Of a stretch of DNA of 64,000 nt, positions 10,583 through 21,274 are shown piece by piece. The translations under genes were made by a program, and so were the position numbers. Under the pieces are notes generated by a model. That model was not told the DNA's origin, made no database searches, and was given only the letters and a program-made list of their open reading frames with translations. How positions within the stretch are numbered: the stretch's first letter is position 1; each line of letters starts with the position of its first letter. Where the stretch lies: the NCBI GenBank assembly GCA_035772405.1, contig JAYKKM010000492.1, positions 3,994,001 through 4,058,000 of the forward strand. Direction: 5' to 3'. Source of the stretch: Chrysogorgia sp. JL179-B06. Taxonomy: Eukaryota > Cnidaria > Anthozoa > Scleralcyonacea > Chrysogorgiidae.

Positions 10583-10768
10583 TTAACAACGTATCTTCTT
10601 TAACAACCATCTCTTTAATCTACAACAACGTTTTTGTTTTGGATCTTTCCACGGTGTATAATTCGCACACACTTCCCCACACATATTTCCGTTAAGACAT
10701 TGTCCACAGGGATATTTTGAATAGAATAATCTATTATATCGTGCATCTACTGTTTCCACGGTTTCCAT
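10583..10768 (-). CDS. Cys-rich CGxC microprotein (paralogue 2)
   Basis: 61 residues with RYNRLFYSKYPCGQCLNGNM followed by C-x3-C and a basic tail (KQKRCCRLKRWLLKK). It is a tandem paralogue of the gene next to it. Conservation of R-x-x-RL-x-Y-x-K-x-PCG-x-C-x-N between the two copies supports both as real genes. Possibly a zinc-binding peptide; role unknown. Confidence 0.65.
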   Translation of the reverse strand: METVETVDARYNRLFYSKYPCGQCLNGNMCGEVCANYTPWKDPKQKRCCRLKRWLLKKIRC

Positions 10769-10945
10769 GATATTTTGTAAAACCCTTTTTTTTGCATTTT
10801 TATTTATATTCTAATAAAATTTCTTTTGATTTTTTTCATATATTTTCGAATATCTGTTTTTTTAATTTTGATTTTTTCCTTTTATATTTTTTTTATAAAA
10901 AATTATATATAAACGCGTTACCCGAAATGTTAAACATTATTGCGA

Positions 10946-11302
10946 ATGATGTCAGATTCACATTTGCCATATCGTGATTGTGATGAACATAACGGTAAAA
11001 AATATAAAAGAATAACTGCTGATGACTTTAACCCCTACAAAATTGAAGATGAAAGTAACTATTATCCAAGTCGTTTTCTAGCAAAAGAATTACACCACTT
11101 TACCTATGTTGTAAAGAAATGTCAACATGTGGTATTATGTGAATGTAATGATGTCCCAACACCTCCTCCTCAAGCATATTACTTAGCTCTGGAAGTTAAA
11201 AAGAAACATGAACATGAAAATGATGAATGGAATTGTTCATGTCTGGGTGAAAACATAACAACAATTGTTGACTATGATGCTTCTGATCTTTTACAAAAAT
11301 AA
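10946..11302 (+). CDS. OB-like small-protein family member
   Basis: An intact 118-residue protein. The first ATG (10946) is followed at once by a second, MMSDSHLPYRD. Family pattern: SNYYPSRFLAKELHHFTYVV, K-C-x-H-V-V-L-C-E-C, YYLALEVK, then ENITTIVDYDASDLL. The ITTI-x-D-x-A/S-x-x-L motif and the alternating hydrophobic strands suggest a small beta-barrel (possibly an OB fold), which is an inference. The next plus-strand gene is a close paralogue. Confidence 0.65.
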   Translation: MMSDSHLPYRDCDEHNGKKYKRITADDFNPYKIEDESNYYPSRFLAKELHHFTYVVKKCQHVVLCECNDVPTPPPQAYYLALEVKKKHEHENDEWNCSCLGENITTIVDYDASDLLQK

Positions 11303-11454
11303 ATTAAACTAATAATAGATTCTAATAATTTCATGAAAGCTGTAGCATATACTCAATAAAAAACTTTTTTTAAAAAATTCGTGTTTTTCCTTTTTTATTT
11401 ATTATATATATAAGATTAAACATTTGATTTAATCATATTGATATCTAGTACAAG

Positions 11455-11805
11455 ATGAATCAAGAACAAGATCTCGTGACCTGTGTCAATTATATGGGTG
11501 TAGCATATTATGACTATACTCCTCGTTATTATTCATGTCATTTTCTTCAAAAACATTTTCCTAACTATACGTATTTGGTAGAGGATTGTAAACCTGCTAT
11601 ACTATGTAAAGAATGTAATCTCCCATTTTGTTCTCCACCTCAAGTCTACGAACTAACTCTGAAAGTTATTAAACAGGGATTACTTGAAGAGAAGGGAATA
11701 ACCCTAAAAACAATTATTGATACTAAAAGTGATCATCTCTTGTATAAAAAAATTAAACTAATAAATAATGTTTACTCAATAATTCCACAACAAATTAATT
11801 TTTAA
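11455..11805 (+). CDS. OB-like small-protein family member
   Basis: An intact 116-residue protein, a tandem paralogue of the gene before it: YYSCHFLQKHFPNYTYLVED, CKPAILCKEC, PPQVYELTLKVIK, then TLKTIIDTKSDHLLYKKIKL. A TATATATAAGATTAAAC stretch about 50 bp upstream of the ATG could be its TATA element. AATAAA-like signals follow the stop. Confidence 0.65.
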   Translation: MNQEQDLVTCVNYMGVAYYDYTPRYYSCHFLQKHFPNYTYLVEDCKPAILCKECNLPFCSPPQVYELTLKVIKQGLLEEKGITLKTIIDTKSDHLLYKKIKLINNVYSIIPQQINF

Positions 11806-11910
11806 AAATATTTTATTTTTCTTGTAATAAAAATGTTTACAAAAAATAAAAACTCGATATTTTTTTTGTGTTTGTACCTTTCTATCAAAAGTTTTTTTAT
11901 TTTAAAAACA

Positions 11911-12276
11911 TTACAAAGATAAATACATTTGTTTCCCTCTACCTCTACTGTTAATTAAACGGTAAGGTTTAATGTTTAATGAAGGTGTTGAGTTTGCTAA
12001 TTCTACACTATTATTTTTAATATTTATATCTTTTCCCTTCAATGATGATAAGAGGTTCTGTAAAATATCCCCCGGAGTCCCAAACGCCTCTACTAACATC
12101 AGTTTGAAATATCGAGGTCCCTGACGATCTTTCAGATATAAATAATATCCATATCTTAAACACGTGGGAATCACAGGTTCGTAGTTTACTAATTGTATGG
12201 GTTCAGCATGATAATAAAATGTAAGATAATCATGAGATTCACATTCTCCAAAATCAATCATTGATCGCAGCCACAT
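11911..12276 (-). CDS. Accessory protein with OB-like family pattern
   Basis: An intact 121-residue protein starting MWLRSMIDFGECESHDY. The middle has YFKLMLVEAFG and LKGKDINIKNN, at the positions where relatives have YxLxLxV and LVGKxVxI. Function unknown. It is transcribed away from the zinc-finger gene, with about 120 bp between the two starts, so the pair probably shares a bidirectional promoter. Confidence 0.55.
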   Translation of the reverse strand: MWLRSMIDFGECESHDYLTFYYHAEPIQLVNYEPVIPTCLRYGYYLYLKDRQGPRYFKLMLVEAFGTPGDILQNLLSSLKGKDINIKNNSVELANSTPSLNIKPYRLINSRGRGKQMYLSL

Positions 12277-12394
12277 GTTGAAAATAATCGAAAAAATATA
12301 TTTGATACCCTGCTTTTATAGTCCCCAAAATCTATAAAAGTGGGTTGCAAAACAATAACATTTTCACAAAAAGTCCAAAAAAAAAGTTGTCAAG

Positions 12395-12595
12395 ATGGTA
12401 TATTGCAGTTTCTGTTATTGTGAAGTGAATTCCTTCTATCATTTTATCATGCATTACAGATGTAAAGAATGCTTTGTAAACCATCATTATTGTTTTTTTT
12501 GTAAACAGAATTACGGACGACTTATCTATAGTAAAATAGTTGATCTATGTGAATGTGAAAAAAACTTATTTGGATTAATAAAAAAATATTTTTAA
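12395..12595 (+). CDS. Zinc-finger microprotein
   Basis: 66 residues with C-x2-C (CSFC), HFIMHYRCKECF, NHHYCFFC and a final CEC. The spacing of Cys and His suggests two zinc-binding knuckles. Two relatives lie next to Rep-like genes in Polinton A and share H-F-x-MHY-x-C-x-x-C. Here too a Rep-like gene lies within 1.2 kb. Possible nucleic-acid or protein adaptor; not assigned. Confidence 0.7.
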   Translation: MVYCSFCYCEVNSFYHFIMHYRCKECFVNHHYCFFCKQNYGRLIYSKIVDLCECEKNLFGLIKKYF

Positions 12596-12603
12596 TACAT
12601 CGT

Positions 12604-12753
12604 CTACCATTTCCAAAATTCATAAAACTTATGATTATAATTCGGATGATCTTTTTCCCATCCTCCTTTTTGAATTTTTTTAGAACGTCGTCGTTTTCGT
12701 ATTCTTTTTTTATTTTTCGTTTTCGCTTTTTTTATACAACTCCTACACTTCAT
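12604..12753 (-). CDS. Basic core-type microprotein with IQKGG site
   Basis: A 49-residue, strongly basic protein (MKCRSCIKKAKTKNKKRIRK...), with IQKGGW near the middle. IxGG is the consensus cleavage form of adenovirus-type proteases, and similar KGG/RGG sites recur in the other basic proteins of these elements. I infer a virion core (DNA-condensing) protein precursor. The frame is intact. Confidence 0.6.
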   Translation of the reverse strand: MKCRSCIKKAKTKNKKRIRKRRRSKKIQKGGWEKDHPNYNHKFYEFWKW

Positions 12754-12916
12754 TTTTTTATTAACTGAAGTACGACAAGCAATGCTTTATAAAAAAAAAG
12801 AAAAAACGTCTATTTATACTGTTATATCTGTTTTGATTTTTTTTTAATATCTTTTTCTGAGACAAATACATATAAAATGTTTAAAACTAAAAACTTTATC
12901 ATTACTGGAAAAAACA

Positions 12917-13271
12917 ATGTCCGTATTACATTATTATAGTATATGTGATAATAGTATAACCTTTTTGACAGATCAAAAAATACTTTTCAGCGCTATTTTT
13001 CATGTGAATATCTTCTTAAAGAATATCCTGAATATATATATTTTGTGGAGGACTGCAAACCTGTTACAATAGTTGAAACAAAACAATGTTCTGTAATAAA
13101 AAAAATGGTGTGGAACAACACCCGTATGAAGTAGCCCTGAAAGTTATCAATCATGGAGAATCTGGAAAAACAATAAAAATATTATCGGAGGAAGATGTTC
13201 CTCATCTTTTGCATAAAAATGTTAAGTTTATAAAAACTGACAAAGACATAATAATTCCTTCTCTTGTATAA
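12917..13271 (+). pseudogene. OB-like small-protein family member, broken
   Basis: Family motifs are spread over different frames: YFSCEYLLKEYPEYIYFVED then CKPVTIV in one, and HPYEVALKVINHGESGKTIK ... LLHKNVKFI in another. The last part is open from 13086 to 13271. At least two frameshifts separate them (near 12980 and 13100). It is the third tandem relative of the genes at 10.9 and 11.5 kb. Confidence 0.6.
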
Positions 13272-13335
13272 AATATATTTTTTATAATAAAACATTTCAT
13301 GTGAATCATTATTTTTTTTACATGATTTTCTTTCT

Positions 13336-13776
13336 TTACTCTAAAAGTTTTTTTCTTTTTGCAATTTGTTTTTGTCGATGCTTGTTGTTATAATCAGCTA
13401 ATTTACGGATTCTTTCACTATTCCATAGTTTTCCTATTTTACCCTGACGTTTTCCATATCGATATAACGTGGACGGATCATATATTCTACCCTTAAAATG
13501 GTAGAAATCATCAGCGTAAGAACGAATGACTTCTCCCCCATATGGAAGCCAATCAAAAATATCATCTCTTGCTTCTTTGAGATAAACAACCCCTTGAAGA
13601 TACCCAATTTCTTTATCTTTTAAAATTTCACGACTACATTCAAAAAAAGATATTTCATTTAATTTAAGACAATTCCATGGAGTGTGAATTAATTTCGCTG
13701 CCCCTATGAATTTTTCAGCATTTTCTGGGTTACGCATTTGAAATGACCAAATCTTTCGCGGAGGTATATACGACAT
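13336..13776 (-). CDS. Rep-like protein (degenerate HUH/CRESS-Rep-type N-terminal domain?)
   Basis: A 146-residue protein starting MSYIPPRKIWSF; the ATG at 13776 aligns with the starts of two relatives in Polinton A. Order of motifs: RKIWSF, then a helix (ENAEKFIGAAKLI), SFFEC, GYLQGVVYLKEA and YRYGKRQGKIGKLW. This order resembles the endonuclease domain of CRESS-DNA Rep proteins: motif I, a strand with E, motif II HLQG, and motif III Y-x-x-K-x-G. The usual His of motif II is Tyr here. The resemblance is by eye; a catalytic role is uncertain. Confidence 0.5.
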   Translation of the reverse strand: MSYIPPRKIWSFQMRNPENAEKFIGAAKLIHTPWNCLKLNEISFFECSREILKDKEIGYLQGVVYLKEARDDIFDWLPYGGEVIRSYADDFYHFKGRIYDPSTLYRYGKRQGKIGKLWNSERIRKLADYNNKHRQKQIAKRKKLLE

Positions 13777-13925
13777 CTTCAACAAAATAACTGTACATTT
13801 TTTTTATATCGTTTTTTATACGCTAGGTTTTTTATAAATGAAAACAATTTTCATATACGTACTTATATAAAACGTTGTAACAACCCAACATATCTACAAA
13901 CTTAGTTTAAGAAAAATAATAAAAA

Positions 13926-14446
13926 ATGGCAACGAAAGAAAAACGAAGGAAGAAAAAACGAACGAAGCTTCCTATGGAGAACCCCTCTCATATGGGTTAC
14001 CTACTGTCTATGAAAAATATGGTTCACCAACCCCTCTCATATGGGACTGGGACGATAAAGGGTACGGATACGCATACGGAATCACATCCGACGAGGACTT
14101 CAAACGCGTTCAGGATGATAGTGAAGATAGTTTGAAGGCAAGTTTGGGTAGTGATGAAGATGATGAAGAAGTAAAGGAGAAAGTATTTAATAGAGATATG
14201 TTAAACACTATAAACAAAACAGTATATACCCACTATGATCTTAATTCTCTTCAATACAATTTTCCAAATCAAAAATATATTTTACGAAACTGTAAAGACT
14301 CTTCCTTGGGTAAGCTACCCATGTATAAATTATATTTAGAAGCGGTAGATGGGAAAATTCTTTGTACGCAAAAATATATAACAACAATTATGATAACTGA
14401 TGATTCCATACTTAGTTGTATTAATGAAGAAATGTATTTAGATTAA
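13926..14446 (+). pseudogene. OB-like family member with acidic N-terminal extension, one frameshift
   Basis: The ATG at 13926 gives a short basic start (MATKEKRRKKKR). A shift near 13965 then moves into a frame reading SYGEPLSYGLPTVYEKYGSP, an acidic run (SDEDDEE) and a C-terminal family module (THYDLNSLQYNFPNQKYIL, YKLYLEA, YITTIMITDDSIL). The alternative frame has the same length but no family motif. It is likely one gene of about 170 codons with a single indel in an A-rich tract. Confidence 0.6.
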
Positions 14447-14559
14447 ATAAAAAAATAAAAAGAGAATTTTGTTTTCAAAAAAGTTTTTTATTGTGTGTTA
14501 AAGTTTATTTCATCTATTTTTTTTTAAATATATTTCATCTATTTAAAAACACCAAATAA

Positions 14560-15150
14560 TTTTTTGAGACATTGCCCTCTAAAAATGTTATCATATTTTT
14601 AAAAATACCGTCACTAGGGAATATCAGTCATTCGGCCATAAGATGGCGTCGAGGTAAGAGCTCCATGACGGAAATTTCTATGATTAATTCTATAAGCAAA
14701 TTTTGGATTATTTTTTATTTCAGCATTACAACTCTTCAAATAAAAATATGAAGTTTTTTGGATGGCATACGTAAGTATAAATCATATCGGGTGAGGTATG
14801 ATGGTCGTTTATACTCAAGTTTTTTTTTGACTTTTTGATATCTCATGAAATTGACTACGATCACCTTGATTGACCTTCCTCTCTCGGGTCGTATCAAGGA
14901 CGATCAAAACTGGTCGTACAACACCACCAGGTTTCATGAGATAAATATATACAAAATTCACTAAAAACCTCTTGTATACGACCAGATGCATATCCCCCCC
15001 TGATTTGATTACTGGTCGTTCTTGACAGGGTGACCACACCTTAAAAATACGACACCCTCCTAGAAATATGGGACTGGACTGTGCTCTGATTGGTCAATTC
15101 AAATCATTCTTGATTCTGATTAGCTTAGAGCTCGGTCCAGTCCCACACAC

Positions 15151-15202
<52 letters not shown>

Positions 15203-15207
15203 CTACT
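14560..15207. repeat. Right terminal repeat of unit C
   Basis: It is an inverted copy of the left end of Polinton B: shared blocks include AAGATGGCGTCGAGGTAAGA, the TATGATGGTCG region, TTGTATACGACCAG, AGGGTGACCACACCTTAAAA, the GGGACTGGAC fold-back with its CCAAT boxes, (AT)n and the final ATTACTACT. The open frames inside are not conserved between copies and are not genes. Confidence 0.85.
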
Positions 15208-15722
15208 GTGAAGCATTCCTACATTCTTCGTCTTGTTTGTCCTGTAGTTTCGTAAACATCGACATGATGTGATTTATTTCGGGTTTCAAGTCCTTGCAGT
15301 TCTCACATGACGATATTTTATTTTCGCCTTCGGGGACAACATGAGGTTGAGCAAACACGTGTTCGACGGTCGTTTCTGATTTTTCGCTGATTTTGCTGTT
15401 CGTCGTATGAGCATATCCTTCAAGACAAGTTTCGAAGTATTTGTCTTCGACGTCTTCGAGTACAGATAGCTTTTTCTCTTTGGTCCCTGCCATTTCAGAG
15501 AGAAATTTTCTTGGCTTCCCCACCAGGCGACAGCCATTTGCCACTCAATTTTACTTCGCTTTCTACGAAGGCTTTTAGTTCATCAAAATCTCCCTTCCAA
15601 AACACATTGCCTTCACTTTTGTATAACAAAGTGGATTTTACAATCTCTGGGCAAACAACGCCGTTTTGTTGTTGAGAAATCGAACAAGATGAGGTGCTCG
15701 TGTTTTCGTGACCATCCGCCAT
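15203..15722 (-). pseudogene. LINE ORF1 N-terminal fragment
   Basis: It starts MADGHENTSTSSCS, with VFWKGDFDELKAFVESEVKL and GKWLSPGG, a pattern also seen at the start of the LINE ORF1 at 25.5 kb (KFKWAGNKDELGEFI). A frameshift near 15515 separates it from a downstream acidic segment. The protein ends in a TAG formed by the AGTAG terminus of unit C, so the ORF appears cut by that insertion. Confidence 0.6.
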
Positions 15723-15792
15723 GTTTCACATTTCACATTTCATGTTTCATCCAGTTTTCACAGAACGTTCACAACATTTTTGGTCATATAAT

Positions 15793-15937
15793 AAACTACT
15801 TATTGACCTCGCTTGTTCGGCCTGTACTAGTGAAATATCGGACCTCCCGGTTTTCTGCACGGACCTCGGCTCGCTGCGCCCGCTCGGTCCGTGCTAAAAA
15901 CGTCGGTCCGATATTTCACTAGTACAGACGGTCAATA
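15793..15937. mobile_element. Hairpin repeat (MITE-like)
   Basis: CTACTTATTGACC and CTGTACTAGTGAAATATCGG on the left are repeated as reverse complement on the right (CCGATATTTCACTAGTACAG, GGTCAATAAGTAG). The loop contains a second GC-rich hairpin (GGACCTCGGCTCGC / GCTCGGTCCGTGC). No coding content. Confidence 0.75.
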
Positions 15938-16640
15938 AGTAGTAAATAATTACTGTTCGTTCAGTGCATTTTTTAAGGAATCATAATTCCTTATGAATTA
16001 TATTAATCATAATTCCTTATTGAATGATATTATGAATTATTAATTCCTATGATTCCAAAGTATGTCAGGGGGACCTTTTCCTATGCAATTTACTGAATTT
16101 AGTAGAGATGAGCCGATTAATCGGAAACTAATCGATAATTGGACGGTAATTGGACGATTATTGCAAAATAATCGGTGCAATAACTTTTCTCAAACGACGC
16201 GCTGTGAGTCCGTAAATTCATAAACATGAACAATAGTCTTTATAATTTCACAATGAAATCCGACTGTCCAGCTTGTCTCAATTCATAAAGGTGAAATAAT
16301 CCGCATACATGTCAATTTTTGTCAGACTGGATGATTTTTCGTATGAAATGTTGCCACCGCCATCAAACGTAACGCCACATATCCGTAACAAGTGTTACGT
16401 TAAAAATCGTTTGCAAACGCCGTGTTCTCACATGCGTTCAGTAACGTCTTTCCAGAAGACAGTGATTTGATGACTTCCAGGGATTATTATAGGGAAGGCA
16501 GGCAGCTGAAAGCCTGATACCTTAATGGCCAAATGGGCCCAGTCTACTGGGGCAAAAACCAAAAATTTTGCTTCACTACTGGAGCAAGCAAAGGGGTAAA
16601 TGCCCCAGTAGTTATAATGTTAAAAAATGCCCTGTGTTCG
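15938..16640. other. Non-coding, repeat-like DNA
   Basis: AATTCCTTA / TAAGGAATT palindromes lie at 15975-16050, and an AATCGG/AATTGGACG direct pattern at 16115-16175. No gene is supported. Confidence 0.5.
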
Positions 16641-16650
16641 ATAATAATTT

Positions 16651-17760
16651 TTAAAGATTTCCAGATTTGAAGATGTCCAATTCTCGATTATCTTCTTTGC
16701 TGTTACTGCTGCGGCTCTTGCTTGCTTCTGTATCGGTGCTTCTTTTCTTGGTCCATCTCTCGTCACTCGATTTTCGGGGGTGTGGAACCGTTCTCAGGAG
16801 GTGTTGTAGCTGTAACTTCGAGTGGGTAGAGCTTTGCGATTGGACGGTTGCTGCTCGCACCAGTCCATCGTTGCTAGTGATGAGGCTTTCAACAACAGCT
16901 AATCTCCAGTTGATACATTTTGTGTCGTCGTGGACTTGAACAACATCACCGATCTTAATTGGAATCTCATTTTTCCCGCTTGTCTTGTGAAATTCTCGTA
17001 GGGAGGTTAAGCATTCCTCAGATTAGCTCTGAGTTTGGCTAGGTTCGAATTCTTCTGCGAAGTTGGGATTATTCTGCGACCATAGAGTAGGTGGGGAAGG
17101 TGTTAAAAGTTGTTCATCTTCGATATTTGAGGAAACAAATGTAAGTGGATGAGCATAGCTTCGATTTCTGTGACAATCGTTTGAAGTTCGGATAGTGTGA
17201 TGCTTGCTTTTCCCAGGACTTTCTTCAAGGAAAATTTCGTCAAGCCGATAAGTCGTTCCCAGAATCCACCTGATACCATGGGGCACGTTTCGGGATGAAT
17301 TTCCACTGTATCTCTCGCTTGTTGAGTTGTTCCTCGAGTTTCGGAGATTTCAGGAGCTGTGTCAACTCTTGTGCAGCAGACTGATAAGTCGAAGCGTTGT
17401 CGGAGATCATGATTTTAGGTAGTGATTTCTGGCTTGTGAATCGGCGGAAGGCTTCGATCGATGAATGTTGGTACTGCTAGGTTGGTTACCACTTCCAGTG
17501 TTGGCACACCTTGCGTTGACTTAACAGTTCGCCTGTGAAATCGACTCCGGTGACAGTGAACGGATGTGAGTCACTGGTTCGAATTGCCGGAAGTGGCTGT
17601 GGATCTGGAATCTTTACACAGCGACGGATGATTTTCTTAACATATTGTCGAGCTGCGGGTATCAGTATCTTTGGCGGAGATAGGTGAGTGCAGAGTTTTA
17701 CCTGGAGTGGAGAGTGCTTCTGTGTGAATCTTCAACGACTACAACTGTGTGAAAGGATGG
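16651..17760 (-). pseudogene. BEL/Pao retrotransposon integrase region, broken
   Basis: The minus strand reads, in order: ARQYVKKIIRRCVK, PFTVTGVDFTGELL (first catalytic Asp), IMISDNAST (second Asp), PKRAPW, SGGFWERLIGLTKFSLKKVL with ELQTIVTEIEAML (catalytic Glu region), and IKIGDVVQVHDD with NWRLAVVE (the C-terminal domain usual in BEL/Pao elements). Frameshifts occur near 17290 and 17160, with stops near 17470 and 17025. It is a solo integrase piece; no protease, RT or LTR was seen next to it. Confidence 0.8.
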
Positions 17761-17934
17761 TTTGGTGGAAGAATTATATTTCTAATCCATTTTTGTCATC
17801 ATACACTTAGTTATCGAAAATGTATGTATGTATGTGAGATTGAGGACACTACGTCACACCGAACACGTTACGGAAAACAGCGAAGTTTGCCGAGATATTT
17901 GTTGCATGGCCGCCATTGTTGTTTATATAATCTA

Positions 17935-18236
17935 ACATTATTTTGGACTTTTTTGGTCAGGCGCTACTTTCACTCGATTGGCTCATGTGGTTTAATAGTG
18001 GTACTGCCAGGTAAATTTGTCTTTAAGATTTAACCAAGGTAATTATCGTATACCGAAATCTAGTATTGAACCATGTTGTTTGTCGGAACCATTTGAAAAT
18101 CTCGTTGCAAATGACCGACTTCACCGACAGTCTAACATTTATTTTGGTCAGGCGCTACTTTCACTCGATCGGCTCATGCGGTTTAATAGTGGTACTGCCA
18201 AGGTAATTTGTCTTTAAGTTTTAACCAAGGTAATGG
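17935..18236. repeat. ~110-bp direct duplication
   Basis: The block GGTCAGGCGCTACTTTCACT ... GTTTAATAGTGGTACTGCCA ... TTAACCAAGGTAAT occurs twice, at about 17930-18044 and 18131-18236, with a few substitutions. The second copy has lost a short TTGGACTTTT stretch. No coding content. Confidence 0.8.
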
Positions 18237-21200
18237 GCAATTCCCGCATTGTGTTCGTTAAAATCAAACTAAACGAAGTCACTGTCGACAAACTTACTGA
18301 ACAGACTGCAGAAACTAGCCGATCTGCACTTGTCAAAATTATAAACATCTAGATAGTTCATTGTCTTGCAGTTAAATTAAATACTAAACATTGGCCTTAA
18401 ATATGGGAATCACAGTTGAGCAATACAAAGCCAGAATTGGTTGCAAACAATAACTTTGTTAAAACCAAAATAATACTTCTGCAGTTCTTGTCACCAACGT
18501 ATCTTTTGGAATACATTTAAAAAATTCATTTTACATTGTAACAATGTTGATGTTATTTTATCTAAGTGTATATTTTATCTGTCAACATTACAACAGCTCA
18601 CAGAACAATATAAAAGTTGTGGTTTGCTCAAATATTTGTTCCAACCATATATCATGTTGTTGTTGATCCATCTAAAAACTATATGTGCTGATTTTAGCCA
18701 AGGCGATATGAGAAAATTTAGACTAAATAGCTTAGATTGCAATAATACATGCATAATCAAAAAATATATATTACTTTGTGGGATCCACCATTCCTAAATA
18801 CAATTAATTGTCTGCTGGAAATAACCTTTATACTTTAAAGACATTTAGCCTGGGGCAAGGCCGTTCATGTATTCACTCAAGCTAATGCCAGAAAATTATT
18901 TTATTCAGCAGAGAATGTTACATTAGCACAATAATGTTATTAGCACAATTAATGTTTGGCAGTACTGATGATATTGCAGTAATATGCATATCTACCTGGT
19001 GGCATTTCTCTGGGTTGGGCCGGGCCACTGGTTGGGTCACGGTTAAAGTGACTTGTTTGCTGGTGATTTGTTTATGACAAGTAGGGATGAACCTTTTTTT
19101 CTTCGCAAAATGCTCTCAATGATCTGTTTTTGGATTCACAAATTATCAACATTGTCTGTTAACAATTGACTGCAGCACTGTTGCAACTTTTAAAACTAAT
19201 GAAGGCAAGTTTAAAATTTTTGATTCTCACTCAAGAGATTTATATGGCATTCCACACCCATTGTTACCGGGTACCCATTGTTTCCACACCCATTGTTACC
19301 GGGTACCCATTGTTTCCACACCCATTGTTACTGGGTACCCATTGTGTTGCGTCGCGTTCCAAGCCAAATACCCTCGTGGAGAGCGATCGACTGGAGTTCG
19401 CATGTGATCAACCACAAATGAATCGAGTCAATTTCTTTATTGTATACAATGATCTCCTCAAAATGCAGTGAAAACTACAGTAATTATTAATAACAACAAT
19501 TAAGAGCTAACCCTAAATCATGTGATTACAAAGCGTACCATAAATTAACACAAATCATGCATATTAACCAAAGGTAACGCAATAACATAACTAAAACTTA
19601 CGATTATGGATTCGCATAGGAACCGATCGAATGTCCATTACAAAAAAGCTAAAAGGGCGAGCGCAATAATATCCCTTGTGTCTACTAATGACTAATCCAG
19701 TCTAAAATGCGTTATCCAAACAAAGACAAGGCCGCGAGAGCCTGGACTCACATAAACAAATTATAATGTATACGTATTATATTACGTGTCGACGACACGG
19801 GATAAAGCAAACTGGGTACCCATTGTTTCCACGCCACAGTATTCAGTTAGCAAATTCTGAGATAACTTCACACTTATTGAAATGCAAGCCGATCAAAATG
19901 AATCTGCTGAAAGTGCACACTGGATATTCGACCAAAATCTAATCAAGCAAAATTTGTACATACAACCAAAATCTGGACAGTTTTTACGCTTTTCTCAAAT
20001 CTCGCAACATCCTGTGTGTTTGGATAAACACAGATATTCTGTAAAGTAATTGCAATGTAGCTAGTAGCCTCGATAATATATAATACGCTGTTATCTCGAT
20101 AATATATAATACGCTGTTATAATATATTTATTTAATATAATCGTGCTTCTATTTTTGTTGCATATTTTAAGCTGTACTGTTCAGTTTTGTCTCATATCAT
20201 CAGACACATGTACGCGTTGCGTACCTATTTTTACAGAAGCTATACAATACATACCAAAGTGTTTACGTACATTCGGGAAATACATAACAAAGTCTTCACG
20301 TATACACAGGAACATAATTACAAAGCAGGAAATGTCTGGGTTGTCTACCCACTCATCTGGTCACATTCCACTCATCGTCAACATGAAGAAATACCCAGCG
20401 TAAAACGATACAGAGTTCCAGCAAGTTTGTAATTTATTTGGTTTGTGGACAATGACCATGAAATAAATTTCCAGAATCACGTTCTAGAATGGCAGAATGA
20501 CAATTTTCGATTATAGTTTTATACTTAAAATTTTCTGCAGCTGATTATGGTTTCAGATTACGAGGCCCGCAAAGAGCTGTATTAACGATACCATCAACGA
20601 ATTCAGCCAAACGAAAGGAAGGAAAACCTATTTTTAAAGTACTTCAAGACCAATTCATCTCATTACCTTATGTCAATGGCGTATAGATACCCTTTGGCAT
20701 CAGTTTCCCAAACCGAAGGACAAATTAAAACCGGAACAAATGAAAGGAGTTATCTACAAGATTCGATGCAAGCGCGCAACCAGGATGTTTGAAAGGGGGG
20801 TCGTTTTCACCACAGCAACGATGATGCTGTAGGGGGTCCGAGGAAATTTTTTGAAATTTGGGTCTTTAAAATGGCATTTCCTGCATTTTGAGGACACTTT
20901 TGAGTAAAAACGAAAGTCTTATTTTTCAGAAACATTTGGTCCAAATGAGATTAGACTTGCATTTTAGTATTGTTTGAGAAAACGTTTGGTAATTTGGAAG
21001 TGTAAATTAGGTGGGCACAGTTTTCTTTCAGGTTTTAAACGTTTAATTGTGCTCGTTTTGCATGAAATTGAAACAAGATCGTGAACAACGTAACAAGATC
21101 GTGACAAACCCTTTTGCAAATTTTATAAATTTGGAGCTTTATATAATTCAAGTTAAAAAAAATCAAAATAGTGCTGTAAAAGTAACTTTTGACCTCCAAA

Positions 21201-21270
21201 ATTTTCCCTCGTGCCTCCTAAAGGGGGGGGGGGGGGCGAGCGCAACCCCCGACCCCCCCTCGTTGCGCCC
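18237..21270. other. Non-coding repeat-rich DNA
   Basis: No gene supported. Besides the 31-bp tandem repeat it holds a 26-bp duplication (CTCGATAATATATAATACGC, twice near 20070-20120) and a poly-G run at 21223-21237. The open frames in it show no family motif. Confidence 0.5.
19250..19345. repeat. 31-bp tandem repeat, three copies
   Basis: Three near-perfect copies of CCACACCCATTGTTACCGGG-TACCCATTGTT. A further half copy (GGGTACCCATTGTTTCCAC) lies at about 19814. Copies touch without spacers, so this is a minisatellite and not a CRISPR array. Confidence 0.85.
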
Positions 21271-21274
21271 TTGA

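Larger units (their letters stand above)
7384..15207. mobile_element. Unit C: Polinton-derived, accessory genes only
   Basis: A 7.8-kb block bounded by inverted copies of the same terminus: AGTAATTATATAT-(AT)n-TCAATGTGTGTGGGACTGG on the left, and its reverse complement ending ATAATTACTACT on the right. Inside are only accessory genes of the kinds also found in Polintons A and B: Fic-like, Rep-like, zinc finger, Cys-rich pair, OB-like small-protein family and a basic core-type microprotein. No PolB, integrase, ATPase, protease or capsid gene is present. It is either an internally deleted Polinton or a non-autonomous unit. Flanks do not show an obvious 6-bp duplication, so two broken ends brought together is also possible. 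Confidence 0.65.

Noticed and set aside
16667..16939. Plus-strand 90-codon frame
   Set aside because: It is antisense to the C-terminal domain of the BEL/Pao integrase, which has clear family motifs.
19250..19345. CRISPR-like short repeats
   Set aside because: The copies touch without spacers and lie in animal-type DNA; it is a 31-bp minisatellite.
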